A stretch of DNA of 64,000 bases from Thermogemmatispora tikiterensis (GTDB lineage Bacteria; Chloroflexota; Ktedonobacteria; Ktedonobacterales; Ktedonobacteraceae). The notes beneath the pieces are model-generated. The model saw only the letters and a program-made list of their open reading frames with translations. It did not search any database and was not told the DNA's origin. The stretch lies in the NCBI RefSeq assembly GCF_003268475.1, contig NZ_MCIF01000002.1, forward strand, positions 5,811,088 to 5,875,087, read 5' to 3'. Positions 53,168 to 63,901 of the stretch are shown one piece after another; positions within the stretch are counted from its first letter, which is position 1, and each line of letters starts with the position of its first letter. A program made the translations under genes and the position numbers.

Positions 53168-53470
53168 CGTCATCAGCTCCTCATAATAAGGAATGGGCCT
53201 GGTGGCCGCTCGTTGTTTGCACTCCTGCCCGGTATAACAGACCCTCTGGCCAGAGACCAGCAACAGTCTACTCCACTCGGGCGTGAGCGTGCCCATCTGG
53301 CTGGTAACAGGCGGCAGCCATATGGTATCATCTCTGTAGGTAGATAGGTAGAAAGAAGACGATCGACCTGTCCTGAGCGATGTGCTGGCGTCCGCCGTGC
53401 TGAATGGCTTGAGGCCGGCGGGCGAGCTGACAGACTCAGACAGGCGGACGGATAAGCAAGGAAGGAAGCG

Positions 53471-53563
53471 AGGGGAGTCCGGAGAGCCGGGCTGAGAGTG
53501 CGACCCCGCAATGTCGCAGACCCTGCAGCAGACACCTGATCTGGATCATACCAGCGGAGGGAA
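53471..53563 (+). promoter_or_regulatory. TPP riboswitch (THI element)
   Basis: It begins GGGGAGTC, contains the conserved GCTGAGAG at 53491-53498, and the 3' domain CACCTGATCTGGATCATACCAGCGGAGGGAA at about 53533-53562. These are the two diagnostic blocks of thiamine pyrophosphate riboswitches. It leads the thiO-thiG-thiE-thiS operon, where rising TPP should turn expression off through the terminator downstream. Confidence 0.95.
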
Positions 53564-53644
53564 CGCTTTCTTCTCCCACCGGCTCCGCTGCCCAACGTGG
53601 TATCACGTTCTCCAGCGGAGAGCGTCGGCAAGAAGCCGTTTCCC

Positions 53645-53672
53645 GGCCCGCCTGGGGAGGCGGCCTTTTTTT
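53645..53672 (+). terminator. Switch terminator of TPP riboswitch
   Basis: GGCCCGCC (53645-53652) with GGCGGCC (53659-53665), one bulged C, loop TGGGGA, seven T to 53672. A perfect small hairpin AACGTG/CACGTT just upstream (about 53595-53610) may belong to the antiterminator. It lies 38 bases before thiO. Confidence 0.85.
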
Positions 53673-53709
53673 ATGGGGCCGTCTGTCAAGGAGAGGAAGG
53701 CAAGAGCCT

Positions 53710-54966
53710 ATGCAACGGCGAACCTATGATGTCGTGGTAGTGGGAGCGGGCATCGTTGGCTGCGCCACGGCCTACCATCTGGCGCGGGCCGGACAGCGCG
53801 TCGCCCTGCTTGACCGCAGCGGCGTCGCTGCCGAAGCCTCCGACGCTGGGGCCGGCATGCTCACCCCCCTGGCCGAGGCCGGCGCCAGCGACCTGAACGA
53901 TCCCCTCTTGCGCCTCGGCCTGGCCGGCCTGCGCCACTACGAAGCCCTCGAAGCCCAGCTAGAGAGCGAAGCGGGCCTGTGGGCTGGTCTCGTCCATCTG
54001 CCGACCCTCTATCCTGCCTTCGACGACGGGCAGGCTGAGGCCCTGCGCCGCGACCTGGCCGCCCTGCAGACCCTGCGTCCCGAGCTGCGCTGGTTGGAGG
54101 CCGACGAGGTCCGCCAGCGTGAGCCGCTGCTGTCTCCCAGCGTACGCGGCGCTGTCTTCTCGCCCGCTGAGGGCAACGTTGCCATTGGCCACCTCACGCG
54201 CCTGCTCGCGCGCGCCTCCGTGCTCAACGGGGCCGAGCTGCTGGCGCCCCGGAGCGCCCTCTCTCTGCTCTGGGACGGCGCCCGCGTGCGGGGCGTCCTC
54301 ACTGAGGTCGAACCCATCGAAGCCGCTCATGTTGTACTCGCTACCGGCGCCTGGAGCAGCGCCTGGCATGCGCAGGGCGAATGCGCGGCCATCGTCTACC
54401 CGCTCAAAGGCCAGCTGCTGGCTCTGCGCACCAGCGGCCAGCCCTTGCGTCACACCATCTACGCTGGTCCGCTGGGCTATCTGGTTCCCAAGGCCGACGG
54501 CAGCGTCTTCGTTGGCGCTACCTCCGAGCGGCGCGGCTTCGACAAGACTCCGACTGCTGGCGGCCTGGCCCATCTGCTCACCGTCGTACACCGTGTGGCC
54601 CCGGCTCTTGAGGAGGCCGCCGTTGACCGCACCTGGGCCGGCCTGCGCCCCGTCTCCGCCGATGGTCTGCCCTTCATTGGGCCGGCGCCCAGCAGCCCCG
54701 GCCTCTGGCTGGCCGTCGGTCATGGGCGCATTGGCGCCATCACCGGACCCGTGACGGGCTTTATCATCGCCGAGCTGATCCAGGGGCGGCCCGTGCCCTA
54801 CGATCTCGACCTGCGTCCCTTCGCGCCCGAGCGCCTCGGCCCCTGGCGACGCCGGCTGACTGCCCTCAACGCAGCCGAGGCCGCGCAGCGCCAGCCAGAA
54901 CTGTTCAGCCAGGCTCCCACCCAAGCCGAAGCCGCCGCAGAAGACCAGAGGAGAGAACGATCATGA
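53710..54966 (+). CDS. thiO: Glycine oxidase ThiO
   Basis: A 418-residue FAD enzyme of the DAO family that oxidises glycine to iminoglycine for thiazole synthesis. The N-terminal dinucleotide motif is VVVGAGIVGCATAYHLARAG, followed by AGMLTPLAEA. The substrate domain includes GYLVPKADGSVFVGATSE, and the C-terminal FAD segment is TWAGLRPVSADGLPFIG with GHGRIGAITGPVTG. It is first of four thi genes behind the TPP riboswitch; the stop overlaps the thiG start by 4 bases. The presence of ThiO rather than ThiH indicates the aerobic, Bacillus-type route. Confidence 0.93.
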   Translation: MQRRTYDVVVVGAGIVGCATAYHLARAGQRVALLDRSGVAAEASDAGAGMLTPLAEAGASDLNDPLLRLGLAGLRHYEALEAQLESEAGLWAGLVHLPTLYPAFDDGQAEALRRDLAALQTLRPELRWLEADEVRQREPLLSPSVRGAVFSPAEGNVAIGHLTRLLARASVLNGAELLAPRSALSLLWDGARVRGVLTEVEPIEAAHVVLATGAWSSAWHAQGECAAIVYPLKGQLLALRTSGQPLRHTIYAGPLGYLVPKADGSVFVGATSERRGFDKTPTAGGLAHLLTVVHRVAPALEEAAVDRTWAGLRPVSADGLPFIGPAPSSPGLWLAVGHGRIGAITGPVTGFIIAELIQGRPVPYDLDLRPFAPERLGPWRRRLTALNAAEAAQRQPELFSQAPTQAEAAAEDQRRERS

Positions 54967-55748
54967 CAGAGGACCTGCTCACTATTGGCACGCGTACCTT
55001 CCGCTCCCGGCTCCTGCTGGGAACGGGCAAGTACCGCAGCTTCGAGGAGATGCAACAGAGCCTGGAGGCCAGCGGCACCGAAATCGTCACCGTGGCTCTG
55101 CGCCGCCTGGACCTCTCGCGCCCCGGGCAGCCAACGCTGCTCGACTATCTCGATACCGGGCGCTACACCATTCTGCCGAACACCGCCGGCTGCAAGACTG
55201 CCGAGGAGGCCATCCAGATCGCCCATCTGGCGGCGGCGATGGGTCTGCCGCGCTGGGTCAAGCTGGAGGTCATTCCCGATCCCGACTATCTGCTGCCCGA
55301 TCCCGTCGCCACCCTGGAAGCCACGCGCCAGCTCGTCAAAGAGGGCTTCGAGGTCCTGCCCTATATCAACGCCGATCCCGTCCTGGCTCGGCGCCTGCAG
55401 GATGCTGGAGCCGTCACCGTCATGCCCCTTGGCTCACCTATCGGCTCCGGACAGGGGCTGCTCAACCTGCCGCAGATCCAGATCATCATCGAGCAGGCGC
55501 GCGTCCCCGTGATCGTCGACGCCGGTATCGGCGCCCCCTCGGATGCCGCCTTTGCGATGGAGCTGGGGGCCGCAGCCTGCCTGATCAATACCGCCGTTGC
55601 CCAGGCCGGCAATCCGGTTCTGATGGCGCGCGCCATGAAACTGGCCATCGAAGCTGGACGGGCCGCCTTCCTGGCCGGACGCATTCCGCGCCGTCCCCAG
55701 GCCGTGGCCAGCAGCCCCCTGACCGGTCTGGTCGGCAGCCCATCCTGA
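54963..55748 (+). CDS. thiG: Thiazole synthase ThiG
   Basis: A 261-residue TIM-barrel enzyme that builds the thiazole phosphate ring from deoxyxylulose 5-phosphate, iminoglycine and ThiS-thiocarboxylate. Visible family blocks are SRLLLGTGKYRS, PNTAGCKTAEEA, WVKLEVIPD (containing the Schiff-base lysine), VLPYINADPVLARRL, MPLGSPIGSGQG and the phosphate loop DAGIGAPSDAAFAMELGA. Its ATG overlaps the thiO stop. The short Arg/Pro tail after residue 240 is ordinary for the family. Confidence 0.95.
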   Translation: MTEDLLTIGTRTFRSRLLLGTGKYRSFEEMQQSLEASGTEIVTVALRRLDLSRPGQPTLLDYLDTGRYTILPNTAGCKTAEEAIQIAHLAAAMGLPRWVKLEVIPDPDYLLPDPVATLEATRQLVKEGFEVLPYINADPVLARRLQDAGAVTVMPLGSPIGSGQGLLNLPQIQIIIEQARVPVIVDAGIGAPSDAAFAMELGAAACLINTAVAQAGNPVLMARAMKLAIEAGRAAFLAGRIPRRPQAVASSPLTGLVGSPS

Positions 55749-55766
55749 GCTGAGCAAGCGAGCACC

Positions 55767-56483
55767 ATGACAGAAGAGAGAGCACCAGCCGCGAGCGACT
55801 GGCCGGCCCTGGTTGCGGAGCGCGGGCCGCTGCTCTGTCTGGTCACCGACGAGCAGCATCCGGCTCTGCTGGACATCGCGCGCCAGGCCCTGGAGGCGGG
55901 TATTGACCTCCTGCAGCTGCGCGGGCCGAATCTATCGGCGGCGCGTCTCTATGAGCTGGCGACCATCCTGAGACCGCTGGCGCGCCAGCTCGGCGCCCGC
56001 CTGATCATCAACGATCGCCTCGATGTGGCCCTGGCTGCCGGGGCCGACGGCGTCCAGCTCGGCAGGCGCTCGCTGCCGCTGGCCGTTGCTCGCGCCCTGC
56101 TGCAGCGCTGTGGGCAGTCGCTGCTGCTCGGGGCCTCGGTCCACTCGCTGGCCGAAGCAGAGGAGGCCGTCGCTGCCGGTGCCGATTACCTGCTGGCCGG
56201 CACCATCTTCCCCTCACCCTCCCATCCCGGCCAGACCGGCGCTGGCGTTGAGCTGCTTGAACAACTGCGCGCCCGCTGGCCTCGCCTTCCGCTGCTGGCC
56301 ATCGGCGGCCTCAGTGCCGCCAATGCCGCCCAGGTGATCGCCGCTGGAGCCGACGGCATCGCCGTCATCTCGGCCATCTACGGTGCTGCCTCCGTGGCTC
56401 AGGCCGTGGAGGCGCTGCGCCAGGCCCTGGCCGCTGGTGCCCAGGCCCGCCGGCGGCCATCCCACGGCAGCCAGGCGATCTGA
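55767..56483 (+). CDS. thiE: Thiamine-phosphate synthase ThiE
   Basis: A 238-residue TIM-barrel enzyme that joins the pyrimidine and thiazole phosphates to thiamine phosphate. Motifs are LLQLRGPNLSAARLYE, LIINDRLDVALAAGADGVQLG, GASVHSLAEAEEAVAAGADYLLAGTIF and the C-terminal LLAIGGLSAANAAQVIAAGADGIAVI. The usual LR-KN pyrophosphate motif reads LRGPN here, so lysine is replaced by Pro; activity may still hold. It starts 18 bases after thiG. Confidence 0.9.
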   Translation: MTEERAPAASDWPALVAERGPLLCLVTDEQHPALLDIARQALEAGIDLLQLRGPNLSAARLYELATILRPLARQLGARLIINDRLDVALAAGADGVQLGRRSLPLAVARALLQRCGQSLLLGASVHSLAEAEEAVAAGADYLLAGTIFPSPSHPGQTGAGVELLEQLRARWPRLPLLAIGGLSAANAAQVIAAGADGIAVISAIYGAASVAQAVEALRQALAAGAQARRRPSHGSQAI

Positions 56484-56524
56484 AAGCCAGGCAAGGAGCA
56501 AGAAAGGAGGAGACGAGTACACCA

Positions 56525-56758
56525 ATGGCAGAAGATGCAGTATCCCAGGCGGAACTGATGACCATTGTCGCTAACGGCCAGCCCTGGAATGTCCCACGCG
56601 AGTGCACCATCGCCGACTTCCTGGGCCAGCTCGCCCTGACGCCAGGCCGCGTCGTGGCCCTGCTCGACGGTATCATTGTCCCGCGCGAGCGCTTCGCCGA
56701 AACGCGCCTGCACGAGGGCTGTCGCCTGGAGCTGGTCACGATGGTTGGCGGCGGCTGA
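56525..56758 (+). CDS. thiS: Sulfur carrier protein ThiS
   Basis: A 77-residue ubiquitin-like carrier whose C-terminal glycine is thiocarboxylated to donate sulfur to ThiG. It ends TMVGGG, the required Gly-Gly tail; the middle has TIADFLGQLAL and VVALLDGIIVPRERF, typical of ThiS. A ribosome site AAAGGAGG lies upstream. It is last in the operon, whereas ThiS more often precedes ThiG. ThiF (adenylation) and ThiC are not in the window. Confidence 0.92.
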   Translation: MAEDAVSQAELMTIVANGQPWNVPRECTIADFLGQLALTPGRVVALLDGIIVPRERFAETRLHEGCRLELVTMVGGG

Positions 56759-56853
56759 ACTGGGGCCATTGCCACAGCGGAGAGAAAGAAACTGGCGCGG
56801 CCCACTCCCTGGGGGAAAAGGAGCGGAACCGTGCCAGCCTGTCAACGCGGGGT

Positions 56854-56888
56854 AAGGCCGCGGGCTGCCGCGCGCACAGCCCGGCCTT
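56854..56888. terminator. Hairpin between convergent thiS and GH3 genes
   Basis: AAGGCC-gc-GGGCTG (56854-56867) pairs with CAGCCCGGCCTT (56877-56888) around a 2-base bulge. No strong T run, but the position between convergent genes fits a bidirectional terminator. Confidence 0.45.
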
Positions 56889-56915
56889 CCGCTCCGCGTG
56901 GAGTCGGCGCCTGCT

Positions 56916-59900
56916 TTACCTGGCGGCGACCGCGAAGAGGTGCAGGTTGCTGTTCGTCGGCAAAAGCAGGTAGGCCACCTGCTTGTCAGCCTGCAGCGGC
57001 AGAGCCGTATAGTAGACACTCACCGCATGGGGACCGAGCGTATCACCCGGGGGACGGTTCCAGTGATCCGCCGTCGCCAGCAACTCATCGCCCGGCGCCG
57101 GCTGATTGGCGTACCAGTCGGCCAGCGTCAGCGTGGCCTGCTGACTCGTCCCATCGCTATAGAGGATCGTCAACGACCCGCTCTGAGTGCCAAAGGCCGC
57201 CGCCCCGAGGAAGGCCAGCGTGGTCCCCTGGGCCGAGAAGGCCACAGCCTGCCCCTCAGCGCTCACATTATCGGGCTGCCCGGGCGGCACATTGGGCCAG
57301 GTAAAGGTCACCCCATCATGTATCACCGTCGCCCCAGGCGTCAGCCCGACCGCCGCCAGCGCCTGAGCCGAATAGCTGTAGCCGCCGCCGTCAAAATTGC
57401 CCGCCGACGGGTTACTATCATCGCTGATGCCCACATTGTTGTAGGCCGCCGCCAGCGAAGGATAAGGGACCGTCAGGCTGGTCGAAGCCTGCAGGTGTCC
57501 TGGCCCGTCCGCGCTCACAAAGCGCGCACTCGCCTGCAGCGTATAGCTGCCCGCGGGGGCGCCCGCCGGAGCCGTTACCTGCCAGTGTACCTGCACCGTC
57601 TGGCCGGCCCTCACCGTTGCAAACGTGGTTGTTCCCTCTGGACGTGCCTGCCAGCCCTGGGGAACCTGCAGCTCCAGCCGCAGCGCGTGCGCCGTCAGGT
57701 CCCCGCCATTGGTAAAGCTCGTTGTCACCGTCGCGCTCCCGCCGCCAGCCAGCAGCGCGGGCGCCTGTACGCTCACGTAGCGCGGACCGTTGGTCACGCG
57801 CACCGCGAAGCTGCCCTGCAGGCGGATATCGCGCGACGACGATCCCACCTGCACCGCATAGGTGCCGTCCTGCACCACCCAGGCATGGGCGTTCACGTCC
57901 CAGTATGAGAGATCGCGCGGATTCAGCTCAAAATGCACGTGCTTCGTCTGGCCAGGCTGCAGAAAGACTTTCTGAAAGCCTTTCAACTGGCGCGGCGGCT
58001 CCGGCACGTTTGTCGAGGGGATACCAAGATAGAGCTGTACCACCTCAGCCCCGGCGCGCCGCCCCGTGTTCGTCACATCCAGATCAATGGCAATCTGGCT
58101 GCGATAATCTGCCTGCGTTGGCGTCACCCGCAGATGGCTGTAGCGGAAGGTCGTATAGGAGAGGCCGTAGCCGAAGGGGAAGAGCGGCGTAATCCCGCGC
58201 TCATCGTAATAGCGGTAGCCAACAAAGACCCCCTCCGAATAGTCGGCCTGATCGTTGATCCCCGGATATTGGGCTGGCGTACTGGCTGGCAGATCGCTGG
58301 CCGAGCGCGGGAAAGTCATCGGCAGCTTCCCCGAGGGATTGACATCGCCGAAGAGCACCGCCGCAATGGCGTTCCCATCCTCCTGGCCTGGATACCAGGC
58401 CTCCAACAAAGCCGGCACCTGATCGACCCACGGCATCAGCACCGGTCCGCCTGTATTGAGCACCACAATCGTCCGCGGATTGGCCTGAGCGACCGCCTCA
58501 ATCAGCTGATCCTGGGCCCCGGGCAGCTCCAGACTGCTGCGATCGGAGCCTTCCGACTCCACATCGTTTGCAAAGACAATGGCCACATCCGAGCTTTTGG
58601 CCAGCGCCACGGCCTGCGAGAGCAAGGTATTCTCCTGACCTGGAATGCTCCAGCCCAGAGCCACATTGCTTGCGCCGCCGTTCTGGTAGTACTCCACGCG
58701 AATGGCGTAGGGCTGGCCCGCCGTCAGCTGGATGGTGGCCGTCTCGGTCGTCGTCGCCTGATCGCGCCAGTTATCGATCAGCAACTGATTATTAATATAG
58801 AGCCGGCTGCCATCGTCACTCGTCAGCGAGAAGGTATACGTCCCGCTCACCGGTGGCGTCAGCGTCCCCGTCCAGCGCGCCGACCACTGAGTCGCCGGCA
58901 CCCCGGGACCCGGCGATTGCCCGTTCCAATCGAAGTTGATCTGGCTATCGATGCGCGTCAGCACCGGGCTGCCCGAGAGCGTCATATTGTTAAAGTATTC
59001 GCCCAGCAAGCCCTGCCCGCTGCCCGAGGGCGGCGTCAGATACTGGGCCTCGATCGGTGGCAGCGTCCCCGTCGTCGTAATCCCCTGCGCGTAGCGCACC
59101 GTCACGCCACTCCCCGCGCGCTGCGTAATCCCCTGCAGCGGCGTCACCACGTAGGGCGGAATCACATGCGCGCTGCCGCCGCCCGTGGCCTGGGGGGAGA
59201 CCGAGGCATCGGGACCAATCACCGCAATCGAATGGATCTTACTCGGATCGAGCGGCAGTAGCTGACCGTCGTTCTTGAGCAGAACCGTGCCGGCCTCGGC
59301 GGCCTGGCGGGCGAATTGAGCATGTTGGGCGTTGGTCACCGTCGCGCTCGGGCTGCCAGTCGTCGGATAGTCGAAGAGGCCAATCGCGAACATCGTGCGC
59401 AGAATGCGATGCACCGCCTCATCGATCGTCGCCATACTGACTTCCCCGCTGAGCACCGCCTGCTTGAGGGCGTTGCCAAAGTAGGTGCTATCGGGCATCT
59501 CCATGTCGAGGCCCGCCGTAATGGCCGGCACCGTACTATGGGTTGCGCCCCAGTCCGACATCACGAAGCCTGGGAAGCCGAAGGTCCCCTTAAGCGTCGT
59601 ATTGAGTAGATAAGGATTCTCGCAGGCGTAGACGTTGTTGACCTTGTTATAGGAGCACATCACCGCTCCGACGCCTGCCTGTTTGACGGCGTACTCGAAG
59701 GCTGGCAAGTAGATCTCGTGCAGGGTGCGCTCGTCGACGTTGGCGCTCACCGTCGTACGGTGATACTCCTGATTATTGGCCGCATAGTGCTTCACCGTGG
59801 CGATGACATGCTGGCTCTGGATGCCCTGGATATCGGCACTGGCCAGCATAGCCGTCAGATAGGGGTCCTCGCCCAGCGTCTCGAAGCTGCGGCCCCACTG

Positions 59901-60389
59901 GGGATTGCGCAAAATATTGACTGTCGGTGCCAGGGCCACATTAGCGCCTTTGCCCCATTCCTCATTGCCGAGATCCTGGCCGTACTGGCGCATCAAACTC
60001 GTATCCCAGCTCGCGGCCAGGGCCTCCGGGGCCGGGAAAGCTGTCACGCCCGTCATGCCGTCGGCCACTCCGGCGGGGCCGTCCTCCAGGCCGAGGGCCG
60101 GAATGCCCAGGCGCGTATTGGCCGGAATGTAGCCGACATAGCTACCACCAGACCAGCCGTGCAGCATAGCGATCTTCTCGTCGAGCGTCATCTGAGCCAG
60201 CAAGAGATCGGCGCGCCGATCGGGTGAGAGGCTGCGGTTCATCCAGGGGCGAGCCGAGGCGGGGGCGGCCACGGCCTGCGCTCCTGTGGTAGAGAGGGAG
60301 AGGGAGAGGCTCCACAGACAGAGCAAGAGCAGCGTTAGCAGCAGTCTCAGCGCCATCCTGGCGCCAGGCAACAGTACAAGGCGTCGCAT
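56916..60389 (-). CDS. Secreted multidomain GH3 beta-glucosidase
   Basis: A 1157-residue secreted enzyme. A signal peptide covers about residues 1-42. The GH3 barrel follows with GLEDGPAGVA, VKHYAANNQE and the nucleophile region FVMSDWGATHS near residue 285. The second GH3 domain is split by a PA14 domain (about 475-600: GLLGEYFNNM, SLTSDDGSRLYINNQ), a carbohydrate-binding insert. A fibronectin III-like domain ends near 850, then a NEW3-type domain (about 865-960), then a C-terminal beta domain (about 975-1157). It would release glucose from cellobiose outside the cell, complementing GH6. It is convergent with thiS. Confidence 0.93.
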   Translation of the reverse strand: MRRLVLLPGARMALRLLLTLLLLCLWSLSLSLSTTGAQAVAAPASARPWMNRSLSPDRRADLLLAQMTLDEKIAMLHGWSGGSYVGYIPANTRLGIPALGLEDGPAGVADGMTGVTAFPAPEALAASWDTSLMRQYGQDLGNEEWGKGANVALAPTVNILRNPQWGRSFETLGEDPYLTAMLASADIQGIQSQHVIATVKHYAANNQEYHRTTVSANVDERTLHEIYLPAFEYAVKQAGVGAVMCSYNKVNNVYACENPYLLNTTLKGTFGFPGFVMSDWGATHSTVPAITAGLDMEMPDSTYFGNALKQAVLSGEVSMATIDEAVHRILRTMFAIGLFDYPTTGSPSATVTNAQHAQFARQAAEAGTVLLKNDGQLLPLDPSKIHSIAVIGPDASVSPQATGGGSAHVIPPYVVTPLQGITQRAGSGVTVRYAQGITTTGTLPPIEAQYLTPPSGSGQGLLGEYFNNMTLSGSPVLTRIDSQINFDWNGQSPGPGVPATQWSARWTGTLTPPVSGTYTFSLTSDDGSRLYINNQLLIDNWRDQATTTETATIQLTAGQPYAIRVEYYQNGGASNVALGWSIPGQENTLLSQAVALAKSSDVAIVFANDVESEGSDRSSLELPGAQDQLIEAVAQANPRTIVVLNTGGPVLMPWVDQVPALLEAWYPGQEDGNAIAAVLFGDVNPSGKLPMTFPRSASDLPASTPAQYPGINDQADYSEGVFVGYRYYDERGITPLFPFGYGLSYTTFRYSHLRVTPTQADYRSQIAIDLDVTNTGRRAGAEVVQLYLGIPSTNVPEPPRQLKGFQKVFLQPGQTKHVHFELNPRDLSYWDVNAHAWVVQDGTYAVQVGSSSRDIRLQGSFAVRVTNGPRYVSVQAPALLAGGGSATVTTSFTNGGDLTAHALRLELQVPQGWQARPEGTTTFATVRAGQTVQVHWQVTAPAGAPAGSYTLQASARFVSADGPGHLQASTSLTVPYPSLAAAYNNVGISDDSNPSAGNFDGGGYSYSAQALAAVGLTPGATVIHDGVTFTWPNVPPGQPDNVSAEGQAVAFSAQGTTLAFLGAAAFGTQSGSLTILYSDGTSQQATLTLADWYANQPAPGDELLATADHWNRPPGDTLGPHAVSVYYTALPLQADKQVAYLLLPTNSNLHLFAVAAR

Positions 60390-61293
60390 CTAGCACGCTC
60401 CTTCGTTGGCGAACTGAGCCAGAGAGAGACACTCAGCATTGCGTGCTCTGGCACCCTCGATCAGGCCCGCCTGGGCAGGCCGGACCGTGGCAGGCGACAG
60501 GCCGGCAGAGGTGGGGCCTGCCTGCGCTCCGGGGCGAGATCAGGAGAGGCTGGCTGGCCCCCCTGCTCACATTCCTGCAGCCTGCCGACGTTGTACCGAA
60601 CCGTGTGGCTGTCGAGCAATCCCCCGTTGCCCGAGCAGCGGCAGAACCCAACTGGCAAGACGAGTCACAGCGGAGGCAAGCACCTGGGTTCTGCCCGCAC
60701 TCTTCTCTCTTGCATAAAGCATGCCGAAAACTGTGCTCTGCCATACGGTTGCGCCTCTCGACAGTCATTCTGCGCTTTTATCGCTGCAGTGTGTTACACA
60801 GGAAAGCGCTGTGCTACACTGAAACCGGAGCGTGCCCTGTTTCAATGTTCTACCGAAAAGCTCCATAAAAAGCGCTCACAGTGATATAATCCCCGCACTA
60901 TAATTGCATCTATTTAAGGATAAGGAATCCGCGGTTGGAGTGCTTTATCTTCTCGCATCGCCGTCCGCTTCTTCTAGAAGAAGGGGTCTTTGGAAGAGAG
61001 GAAAAGCGGGCAGGAGCTAATGATCAGGTGAGCAGGGCGGAAAAAAAATCGCGTCGGGACAAACGCGGTTAATGATCAGCGAGCGATCCTCTTGTCTGCG
61101 ATAGGGGAGCAGCTTTCTCGGGCCACTTCTTTCAAGACGTAGAGCGGCGGCAGAGGAGAAGGCTACAGAGCGCCTTCCTCCCTGCCGCCCGTGTGAAGCA
61201 GAAGTCGAAGCGTAAGTGGAGAGCACTGCCTGAGCGAGCGAGCGAACAAGCAAGCAAGAGCAACGCCAGGATAACGGCCTGGCGACTGGTTAC
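60390..61293. other. Long intergenic region with repeats and AT-rich promoter-like island
   Basis: 904 bases without a supported gene. It contains an 11-base inverted repeat GGCAGAACCCA/TGGGTTCTGCC (60640-60650, 60685-60695), CAGTGT/ACACTG (60787-60792, 60816-60821), two plus-strand TATAAT boxes (60885-60890 with extended TG, and 60899-60904), a perfect palindrome CTTCTTCTAGAAGAAG (60968-60983) and the direct repeat TAATGATCAG (61018-61027, 61070-61079). The GH3 promoter must lie here. A small RNA is possible but unproven. Confidence 0.45.
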
Positions 61294-62196
61294 TTACTCC
61301 GCCTCGCTTGGCACGCGCACCGCCTCGCCCTTGGTCTCCGCCGTCCCCGACTTGGCCAGGCCACGAGCCTCCAGCACCTTACCGACCGTAAAGTCGTAGA
61401 TGAAGGCGCCGACCACGCCGCCCAGCAACGGAGCCACGATCGGAATCCAGAAGTAGTAATTATTGGCCGACAGGCTGGCCCCACCGCTCACGAGGGCGAT
61501 CCACAGGCGTGGACCGAAGTCGCGGGCGGGGTTGATGGCGTAGCCGGTATTCAGGCCGAAGGAGGCGCCGATGGCCACCACCAGCAGGCCGATAATCAGG
61601 GGATTCAGGTTGGCCTGCACGGGCTGATTGCGCCCGTCGACGATGGCGAAGATCAGACCCACCAGCAGAGCTGTGCCCACGAACTCATCGCAGAAAGCCC
61701 CGAACGTCCCCACGAAGGGCTTGGGGGCGGTATAGAAGACACCGCCGTAGCCGTTGGGATCGGCGATCTGCCCGATGGTCAAGTGATTGAGCGACAGGGC
61801 ATGCACCAGTGCCCCCTGATAGACGAAGTAGAGGATAGCAGCAGCGACAAATCCACCGAGCACTTGAGCGACCCAATAAGGAACGACTTTGCTCCAGGGG
61901 AGCTTTCCACGTGCGGCTAGCGCCAGCGTCACCGCAGGATTTAGATGGGCGCCACTGACCGCCCCAGCCACATAGATGCCCAGCATCACCGCCAGGCCCC
62001 ACCCCAGAATGATAACGATCCACTCGTTCGCGAAAGGCGTCGCTGCATTGTTCGCCCCGATATTCGTGAAGAGAGCGAACGTGGCCACGCAGCCATCGCC
62101 GAAGAGCAGCAGGATCATGGTGCCGAAGAACTCGGCGATGCATTCTCCCCACAGGCCCGCAAGCGCTGAGGGCCTACTCGTAAATTGACGGGCCAT
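61294..62196 (-). CDS. glpF: Glycerol facilitator / aquaglyceroporin
   Basis: A 300-residue MIP channel with six helices and the two NPA boxes, GAHLNPAVT and GYAINPARD. Asp after the second NPA-R (NPARD) is typical of glycerol facilitators. An extended loop (about 135-165) and a charged C-terminal tail are seen. ATG 62196 has AAAGGAG 9 bases upstream; GTG 62217 is rejected. It follows glpK in the same direction, about 200 bases apart, so glycerol would enter and be phosphorylated by the neighbour. Confidence 0.93.
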   Translation of the reverse strand: MARQFTSRPSALAGLWGECIAEFFGTMILLLFGDGCVATFALFTNIGANNAATPFANEWIVIILGWGLAVMLGIYVAGAVSGAHLNPAVTLALAARGKLPWSKVVPYWVAQVLGGFVAAAILYFVYQGALVHALSLNHLTIGQIADPNGYGGVFYTAPKPFVGTFGAFCDEFVGTALLVGLIFAIVDGRNQPVQANLNPLIIGLLVVAIGASFGLNTGYAINPARDFGPRLWIALVSGGASLSANNYYFWIPIVAPLLGGVVGAFIYDFTVGKVLEARGLAKSGTAETKGEAVRVPSEAE

Positions 62197-62260
62197 TGAT
62201 CCAAACTCCTTTGTCACTCAGAGAGATAGAAAGAATGACAGACCAGGGCAAAGCCAGGGC

Positions 62261-62327
62261 CCGGCCATCCACTGCGGAGCCGGAAGCGCGTGGGCGCAAG
62301 CAATCGACGCATCCAGTGGATGGCCGG
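62261..62327. repeat. 14-base perfect inverted repeat between glpK and glpF
   Basis: CCGGCCATCCACTG (62261-62274) and CAGTGGATGGCCGG (62314-62327), 39-base loop. Such a stem in the glpK-glpF spacer may stabilise or attenuate part of the transcript. Confidence 0.7.
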
Positions 62328-62398
62328 ACTGTGAGCAAGCGGCAGCCTGATAGCCTGCCAGTCAGGCGACCGCCTGCCATCCGTGCGGAGAAAGGCTG

Positions 62399-63901
<1,503 letters not shown>

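Noticed and set aside
57933-59261. 442-codon plus-strand frame
   Set aside because: Lies wholly within the GH3 gene on the other strand; Arg/His-rich composition typical of antisense GC-rich frames.
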